This document shows, piece after piece, positions 5,569 to 9,719 of a DNA stretch of 9,719 nt (within the stretch, counting starts at the first letter, position 1; each line of letters opens with the position of its first letter). This stretch comes from an uncultured Ruminococcus sp. (GTDB taxonomy: Bacteria > Bacillota > Clostridia > Oscillospirales > Ruminococcaceae), in assembly GCA_947175975.1 (NCBI GenBank), contig CAMWOX010000049.1:1-9719 (forward strand), read 5' to 3'. A program made the translations under genes and the position numbers. Below the pieces are notes generated by a model. It worked only from the letters and a program-made list of their open reading frames with translations, was not told the DNA's origin and did not search any database.

Positions 5569-6764
5569 TTTTCTTTCCTGCCTTTCAGAATTTTAATAAT
5601 GGCAAAACTCAGAAGCAAAATCACAATTACTATAATAATAATTAAAATAATATAGACTATATCATGATTCTGAATCAACTCGAATGTGATATGATTGGTA
5701 GCAGCATATTTCCAGGCGGCAGAGTCTTTATAAACATAGAGCGTGATATTTTCCTGAGGTTTGTAATCATTGGATTCTTCATCATAGAGATACCCCATAC
5801 ATTTTGTATTCACTGTCGTGAGGCTCTCTGGAATTGCCAAGGCTCTAAGCTCTGTACAATGGCAGAATGCGTATTCTCCCATTTTCTGCAATCCCTCTGG
5901 CAGATTGATTTTTTTCAGAGACACACAGGAATAGAAACATTTATCCCCGATAGACTTTATGCCGGACGGCAGATTCACTGTTTCCAGATCCGCACAGCAT
6001 CCGAAAACTGCACCTGTCAGCTCCGTGACAGCTTCCGGAATTGTGATTTCTTTCAAGGCAATGCAGTAATAAAACGCATCTTCGCCGATTGTCCGGATCT
6101 GTTTCAGATCAATATTTTCCAGATAGACAGATCCCACAAATGCCCAGTCTGCGATCGCCTGGCAGGAATCCAGCACGGCATAGCTCGTTTCTGGTTTTGA
6201 TTCCGGATATTTCAGGAGCGTTCCGCCGGCTTTGTCATAAAGTACCCCATCCGGCGACTGGTAGGACGGATTATCAGGATCTACTTCAAATTTCGCTAAT
6301 CGCTCTGTGGTATCGAATACATAATCACCGATTGCAATCACGCTTGCCGGGATTGTAATTTCTGTCAAAGAAGAACAGCCAAAGAATGCATAATCTCCCA
6401 GATCTGTGACAGTATCCGGAATGATGACTTCTGTCATCGCATCACACTGTGCAAAGCAATTCTTACCGAGAGCCGTCACAGGATAGCCATTGATCTCTTC
6501 CGGGATTTCCGCCCGGACAATATCCGGATTCTGACAGACGATCTCCGCCGTCTGATCCTTCCTGATCGTATAGGCATAATCTTCTGTACTAACAGCTCCG
6601 GCAGGAAATGCCGGAATCATCAGACTGCAAAATATACCTACGGACAAGATACTGATTAATTTTTTAAGATCTGGCAAAGGAACACCATCCTTTCTTATGT
6701 TATGTTTTTCTTTCATTTTCTGACTTTTATTAGCAAGATCAGGTGCATAGTTGAGGTAATTCAT
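5565..6764 (-). CDS. BspA-type LRR surface protein with C-terminal membrane anchor
   Basis: This LRR_5 protein has 399 residues from the ATG at 6764, which shares its A with the toxin's TGA (TGATG). That start has only AAAGGA 14 bases away and adds a 29-residue polar extension before the signal peptide. A TTG at 6677 (residue 30, 'LPDLKKLISIL') has AGAAAGGA ten bases away and gives a standard signal peptide ending at FPAGA (about residue 57), so the 370-aa form is a serious alternative. LRRs run from about 85 to 325 with a BspA island at 158-195. A cap (VYKDSAAWKYAATNHITF) follows, then a very hydrophobic helix at about 369-390 and the short basic tail KILKGRKEN. It is colinear with the 408-aa paralogue on the other side of the TA module. 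The probable role is surface recognition or adhesion. Confidence 0.9.
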   Translation of the reverse strand: MNYLNYAPDLANKSQKMKEKHNIRKDGVPLPDLKKLISILSVGIFCSLMIPAFPAGAVSTEDYAYTIRKDQTAEIVCQNPDIVRAEIPEEINGYPVTALGKNCFAQCDAMTEVIIPDTVTDLGDYAFFGCSSLTEITIPASVIAIGDYVFDTTERLAKFEVDPDNPSYQSPDGVLYDKAGGTLLKYPESKPETSYAVLDSCQAIADWAFVGSVYLENIDLKQIRTIGEDAFYYCIALKEITIPEAVTELTGAVFGCCADLETVNLPSGIKSIGDKCFYSCVSLKKINLPEGLQKMGEYAFCHCTELRALAIPESLTTVNTKCMGYLYDEESNDYKPQENITLYVYKDSAAWKYAATNHITFELIQNHDIVYIILIIIIVIVILLLSFAIIKILKGRKEN

Positions 6765-7027
6765 CAGTTATTATAGTGTCCTTTACATTGATAAACCTCT
6801 ATTTGTTCGTCTTTTATACGATATACCAATCTGTTTATATCATCTATGCGTCTGCTCCAATAGCCGCTCAGGTTTTCTTTTAATCCCTCCGGCTTTCCAA
6901 TTCCTTCAAACGGACTGCGACTAATGTCCTTTAAAAGTGCATTTATCCGCTTCAAAGTTTTCTTGTCTTGTGTCTGCCAGTATAGATATTCCTCAAAAGC
7001 TTTTTCTGTGAATGTTATTTTACTCAT
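6764..7027 (-). CDS. yoeB: YoeB-type mRNA interferase toxin (Txe/YoeB family)
   Basis: An 87-residue toxin closely following E. coli YoeB along its length: 'YLYWQ.QDKKTLKRIN.L.KDI', 'SPFEGIGKPEGLK.NLSGYWSRRI' and a C-terminal 'C.GHY'. The residues equivalent to the YoeB catalytic set are present: Glu47, Arg66, His84 and Tyr85. It ends in HYNN, three residues longer than E. coli YoeB. Members of this family cleave mRNA at the translating ribosome. The gene overlaps the antitoxin by 8 bp, with a GGAAG site about nine bases before the ATG. Its stop TGA shares a base with the ATG of the next LRR gene, so it may be cotranscribed with the surface-protein genes. All key residues being intact suggests an active toxin. 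Confidence 0.95.
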   Translation of the reverse strand: MSKITFTEKAFEEYLYWQTQDKKTLKRINALLKDISRSPFEGIGKPEGLKENLSGYWSRRIDDINRLVYRIKDEQIEVYQCKGHYNN

Positions 7028-7292
7028 CAGCTAACGCTTCCAATTCTTCCATAGTCTTAGTTACAGTTCTGCCCTGCTGCATCTGCCCAATGCTTTCATT
7101 AAGAGCATTCATATTGGAAATGCTATAAAACGGATCCAGGGACACTTCAAATGGCAACCGCTTTTCACGGGTCATTTTTTTAGCAAGCATAGTGATAGCT
7201 GTTGTCATGGATAAGCCTAATTCATTGCATATCGCATCAAAGTCTTTTTTTAAAGCGTCGTCCATCCTTACGCTAACTGTGGTCTGTGCCAT
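7020..7292 (-). CDS. RelB/DinJ-family ribbon-helix-helix antitoxin
   Basis: A 90-residue antitoxin. The N-terminal half has the RelB/DinJ layout: a beta strand (TTVSVRMDD, residues 4-12), then helices at about 11-25 and 28-41 ('LKKDFDAICNELGLSMTTAITMLAKK'), forming a DNA-binding ribbon-helix-helix when dimeric. 'RLPFEVSLDPFYS' follows, and the acidic C-terminal helix (80-90) is the likely toxin-binding part. The start is supported by GAAAGGAG nine bases before the ATG and a consensus promoter just upstream. It overlaps the toxin by 8 bp, as usual for coupled TA pairs. E. coli YoeB pairs with YefM of the Phd family, so this is a mixed pairing, though such pairings occur in Firmicutes. It is expected to neutralise the toxin and repress its own promoter. 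Confidence 0.93.
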   Translation of the reverse strand: MAQTTVSVRMDDALKKDFDAICNELGLSMTTAITMLAKKMTREKRLPFEVSLDPFYSISNMNALNESIGQMQQGRTVTKTMEELEALADE

Positions 7293-7316
7293 AGTAACAC
7301 GCTCCTTTCATTTATT

Positions 7317-7345
7317 ATTATACTACATTGTTGCTATAATGTCAA
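7317..7345 (-). promoter_or_regulatory. perfect consensus sigma-A promoter of the toxin-antitoxin module
   Basis: On the minus strand TTGACA (7345-7340) and TATAAT (7322-7317) are exactly 17 bases apart, matching both consensus hexamers fully. The expected start is about 15-20 bases before the antitoxin ATG. So strong a promoter implies repression in the resting state, as expected of an autoregulated TA operon. No terminator is visible downstream until after the 456-aa lipoprotein gene. Confidence 0.88.
7325..7342. promoter_or_regulatory. candidate operator in the TA promoter spacer
   Basis: ACATT (7325-7329) and AATGT (7338-7342) form an inverted repeat with an 8-base spacer lying between and touching the -35 and -10 hexamers. 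Ribbon-helix-helix antitoxins bind such short dyads, so this is a plausible autorepression site. The arms are short and chance occurrence is possible. Confidence 0.4.
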
Positions 7346-7358
7346 TACGTCGTTTCAC

Positions 7359-7394
7359 AAAAATTCAAGATTATGATACATGTCCTGAATTTTT
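7359..7394 (-). terminator. AU-rich hairpin terminator overlapping the stop codon of the 408-aa LRR gene
   Basis: On the minus strand AAAAATTCAGGA and TCTTGAATTTTT pair over 12 positions (one G-U) around a 12-base loop, ending in a run of five U. The left arm includes the last bases of the TAA stop codon. The stem is low in GC, so strength is uncertain. The symmetrical A- and T-runs could make it work in both directions. It would separate the upstream LRR pair from the TA promoter. Confidence 0.5.
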
Positions 7395-8619
7395 AATCCA
7401 ATTCATGCTGTTTCTTATAACGTTTTTGCATGATCACCAGACCAATCACGGCAAGAATCACAAGTGCAACCACACCGAGCATAATATAGACAAAAACAAC
7501 TCCCTGCGTGATACCACCAGTACACTTAATGCTGTTTTTGGCAGCATACTCAAACGCCGTTGTGCCGTTATCCGCATCAATTTCGAAATCCGGCAGTCGT
7601 TTCAGTTCATCCTCATCACCGTAATACCAGCCCATTGCATAATCACCGATAGTAGTTACATTTTCTGGGATTTTCAGACTCCGGAGCGAGCCGCAGTTAA
7701 AAAATGCATAATCATTCATACCAGTAAGTGATTCTGGAAGCTGAATTTCTTCCAGCATGACACAGTTATAGAAACAGCCTGATCCCAGGTTAGTAATTCC
7801 CTCTGGGAGTATGATCTTCTTCAATGTCGTGCAGTTGCCGAACGCTGAGCCTTTCAGCTCCGTAATCCCGTCCGGAATTGTGATTTCTTGCAGACTGGTG
7901 CAGTAATAGAATACATCTTCACCCATTTCCTGAACGGCACTGATGTCAATCTGTTGTAAAGACTGGTTCGCCATGAATGCATAGCTTTCCAGTTTCGTAC
8001 AGCCTGCCGGAACAGTATAGCTGGTATCTGCCTTTGCACTGGGATATAAAATTAATTCTGTCTTGTCATGATTAAATAAAATGCCGTCCTGATCCAGATA
8101 ATTCTGATTGGCTTGTGCCACATGGACTGCCTGAAGAGAATTGCATCCCTCGAATGCAAAGCCCTCAATTTCGGTCACACCTGCTGGAATATTTACTTCT
8201 GTCAACGCACAGCCGTAGAATGCCTGAAATCCAATTTTTTCCACACTCTGGGGAATATTGATTTCTTCCAGTCCGTAGCATTGATAAAATGCATAATCTT
8301 CAATAACTGTGATCGTATCCGGAAGTGTTACTTTTTTCAGATTGGGATTATCTTTAAAACAGTCTACTTCCACCATCGTGATTACATGACCATCAATCTG
8401 TGCCGGAATTTCTGCTTCTGTAATTGTATTGTCCTGGCAGTTGACAGAAACTGTCCCGTCTCCATAATCATTATAGAGCCATAAGCCGTCTTCAGAATAA
8501 CCGTTCGGCACGGAAATTACGCCTTCGGCATCTGCTGGAACTGCCTGCATCACAGGCAATATGACAAGACTTACGATCAGTTTTAACAGATCTGATAAAC
8601 TGAAATCATTCTTCTTCAT
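7393..8619 (-). CDS. BspA-type LRR surface protein with C-terminal membrane anchor
   Basis: A 408-residue LRR_5 protein. The ATG overlaps the end of the upstream LRR gene by 14 bp with only a weak purine-rich site ahead, so translation is probably coupled. A signal peptide runs to residue 31 with the cleavage motif PADA. An immunoglobulin-like or capping strand region (33-80, 'YSEDGLWLYNDYGDGTVSV') precedes LRRs from about 80 to 330, with a BspA island at 167-203 ('NYLDQDGILFNHDKTELILYP'). The cap 'FEYAAKNSIKC' leads to a hydrophobic helix at about 374-397 and the short tail KRYKKQHELD. Its LRR order matches the 399-aa protein beyond the TA module segment by segment, for example 'GED.FYYC..L.EITIP..VTEL', so the two are close paralogues. 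The role is probably ligand binding or adhesion at the cell surface. Confidence 0.92.
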   Translation of the reverse strand: MKKNDFSLSDLLKLIVSLVILPVMQAVPADAEGVISVPNGYSEDGLWLYNDYGDGTVSVNCQDNTITEAEIPAQIDGHVITMVEVDCFKDNPNLKKVTLPDTITVIEDYAFYQCYGLEEINIPQSVEKIGFQAFYGCALTEVNIPAGVTEIEGFAFEGCNSLQAVHVAQANQNYLDQDGILFNHDKTELILYPSAKADTSYTVPAGCTKLESYAFMANQSLQQIDISAVQEMGEDVFYYCTSLQEITIPDGITELKGSAFGNCTTLKKIILPEGITNLGSGCFYNCVMLEEIQLPESLTGMNDYAFFNCGSLRSLKIPENVTTIGDYAMGWYYGDEDELKRLPDFEIDADNGTTAFEYAAKNSIKCTGGITQGVVFVYIMLGVVALVILAVIGLVIMQKRYKKQHELD

Positions 8620-9719
8620 GATGTTTCTTCTGATTCTTGGGTTTCTTCACTGCCAGTACCACAAGTGCAATTGCCAGAATCAATGCAATGCCGCCAACGG
8701 TTGCCAGCAAAATTCTTAAAAACTGATTGTCTTTTACTTCTACCCCGATCAGATCTGTGAGATCTTCATCTGGGACTGTTTCGGGAATAGTTTTATCCGG
8801 TTCAGCATTTGATTCTGCATCAGGATCAGAATTTTGCACAACATCCAGATTTTCAGCTGTTGTTTCCAGTGCTTCACTCAGATCTACGAATGTGAAATCA
8901 TTTTTATAATCATTCTCTGGATCTTCTTCTGTACAGTAAGTCTGTCCTGCCGTTCCCGGATAGCCATAGACTGTAAAATCAGAAATTGCGAACATATCAG
9001 CATTGTAGCCAAATGCACCATAGCTGATCTCATTGACATTCGCCGGAATTGTGATGCTTTTCATAGCTGTTCCACAGAATGCATACTGTCCGATCTTAGT
9101 AAGCGTATCCGGAAGTGTGACCTGTTCCAACGCAGGACAATTACTGAATGCAGCATCTGAAACAGTCTCTACACCGGACTGCAATTCCAATCCGGATAAT
9201 TTTTCGCAGTAAGCAAATGCATATTCATCCAGATTGGCACTGGCAATGCTGACTTTTTCAAGATTAGAATAGGAAAAGCACCAGGAATCCACAAAATTCA
9301 CATGGGCTGGGATTGTCATTTCTTTCAGATTCTGTGCAAAACCGAAACAGCCCGGTGCAATCTCATCCACAGCATCCGGAATCGTATAGCTTTCTCCTGC
9401 CTTTGCCGCCGGGTATGCCACCAGAAATTTTCCCTCATCGGCATATAAAACACCATCATCTGCAATACTCAGATAAGTATTTCCTGACTGGACATTGAAT
9501 TTTTCCAGACTGGTACAGCCGAAAAATACAGAATTGCCAATATCCGTGACAGTTGCCGGAATTGTCACACTAGTAATCCCTGTGGCATTCATAAATGCGG
9601 CATTGCCAATATAACCGACATCACACCCATCCAGCTGTGCCGGAATCTCCACTGCTCCCTTGTAAGTATCAGACGGAATAAAATCATAGATTTCTGCACG
9701 TCCGGCAGTGTTGATCTCG
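8606..9719 (-). CDS. BspA-type LRR surface protein with C-terminal membrane anchor (N-terminus outside window)
   Basis: The frame stays open to the window edge: 22 codons beyond the GTG at 9652 read EINTAGRAEIYDFIPSDTYK..., already domain-like, so the real start is outside and 370 residues are visible. Numbered from the edge, LRR_5 repeats fill about 25-245 with a BspA island near 75-112 ('DGVLYADEGKFLVAYP'). A cap 'FTVYGYPGTAGQTYC' lies near 248-262. A 50-residue linker rich in Asp, Glu, Pro and Thr (about 282-330) follows, with no counterpart in the neighbours. The membrane helix is at about 336-357 and the tail is the basic KKPKNQKKHH followed by EEE. The acidic linker may hold the LRR away from the membrane through the cell wall. 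The gene is coupled to the downstream 408-aa LRR gene. Confidence 0.93.
   Translation of the reverse strand, partial: EINTAGRAEIYDFIPSDTYKGAVEIPAQLDGCDVGYIGNAAFMNATGITSVTIPATVTDIGNSVFFGCTSLEKFNVQSGNTYLSIADDGVLYADEGKFLVAYPAAKAGESYTIPDAVDEIAPGCFGFAQNLKEMTIPAHVNFVDSWCFSYSNLEKVSIASANLDEYAFAYCEKLSGLELQSGVETVSDAAFSNCPALEQVTLPDTLTKIGQYAFCGTAMKSITIPANVNEISYGAFGYNADMFAISDFTVYGYPGTAGQTYCTEEDPENDYKNDFTFVDLSEALETTAENLDVVQNSDPDAESNAEPDKTIPETVPDEDLTDLIGVEVKDNQFLRILLATVGGIALILAIALVVLAVKKPKNQKKHHEEE

Noticed and set aside
5664..6200. 178-aa plus-strand frame inside an LRR gene
   Set aside because: It is an antisense shadow of the LRR repeats; its repeated 'FHT.GN.DFFQ' pattern mirrors the LRR codons. There is no independent start signal.
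6770..6775. TATAAT on the minus strand near the toxin stop codon
   Set aside because: A perfect -10 hexamer, but no acceptable -35 at 16-18 bases and no extended -10. It falls in His-Tyr-Asn codons (CAC TAT AAT) conserved for toxin function.
7192..7731. 179-aa plus-strand frame spanning the antitoxin start, TA promoter and LRR gene end
   Set aside because: It crosses the antitoxin start, its promoter and a hairpin, has no ribosome site and no domain. The minus-strand genes there are firmly recognised.
4063..9719. Recurrent short DNA words such as AATGCATAATC across the LRR genes, considered as CRISPR or other array
   Set aside because: They encode the IGDYAF motif of each leucine-rich repeat at variable spacing with diverged neighbours. 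This is protein-level repetition, not a spacer array.

Overview
The window reads as a chromosomal segment from a Gram-positive, low-to-mid GC Clostridia member, most likely Ruminococcus-like Oscillospiraceae. The basis is the cluster of BspA-type (LRR_5) surface proteins, the thrombospondin-type-3/EF-hand lipoprotein, clear Shine-Dalgarno sites, consensus sigma-A promoters and TTG start codons. The genus is inferred from memory of these families, not from a marker gene. Every convincing gene is on the minus strand, so transcription runs from high to low coordinates.

In transcription order: (1) 9719-7393 holds two membrane-anchored leucine-rich-repeat (LRR) proteins. The first is cut at its N-terminus by the window edge, and the second overlaps it by 14 bp. 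An AU-rich hairpin with a U-tract overlaps the second gene's stop codon and probably ends this unit. (2) 7345-6764 holds a type II toxin-antitoxin module with a perfect TTGACA-17-TATAAT promoter: a RelB/DinJ-type ribbon-helix-helix antitoxin and a YoeB-type RNase toxin with all its catalytic residues. (3) 6764-4063 holds two more membrane-anchored LRR proteins. The first can start on the toxin stop codon (TGATG), and the second starts at a TTG overlapping the first's TGA. (4) 4045-2226 holds a small acidic soluble protein resembling immunity proteins, followed after 8 bp by a 456-aa lipoprotein with five Ca2+-binding TSP3 loops and a conserved C-terminal module. With no terminator visible from the antitoxin to the lipoprotein, blocks 2-4 look like one six-gene transcription unit, possibly driven by the autoregulated TA promoter.

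(5) 2771-801 is a rearranged area. A 608-bp block covering the lipoprotein's C-terminal module plus 62 bp of 3' flank is present twice in direct orientation, ungapped, at about 95% identity. The distal copy is an orphan module with no signal peptide, no TSP3 loops and no usable start. Between the copies lies an AT-rich cassette with its own candidate promoter and a 156-aa membrane-anchored protein of unknown function. (6) 765-130 holds a small unrelated lipoprotein with a good ribosome binding site. Bases 1-129 hold no gene.

The functional picture is a cell-surface set: LRR ectodomains on single-pass anchors plus secreted lipoproteins, suggesting adhesion, host or substrate recognition, or surface competition. 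The most unusual points are the TA module wired into the LRR/lipoprotein operon, and the duplicated C-terminal module flanking a small membrane-protein cassette with signs of gene conversion.
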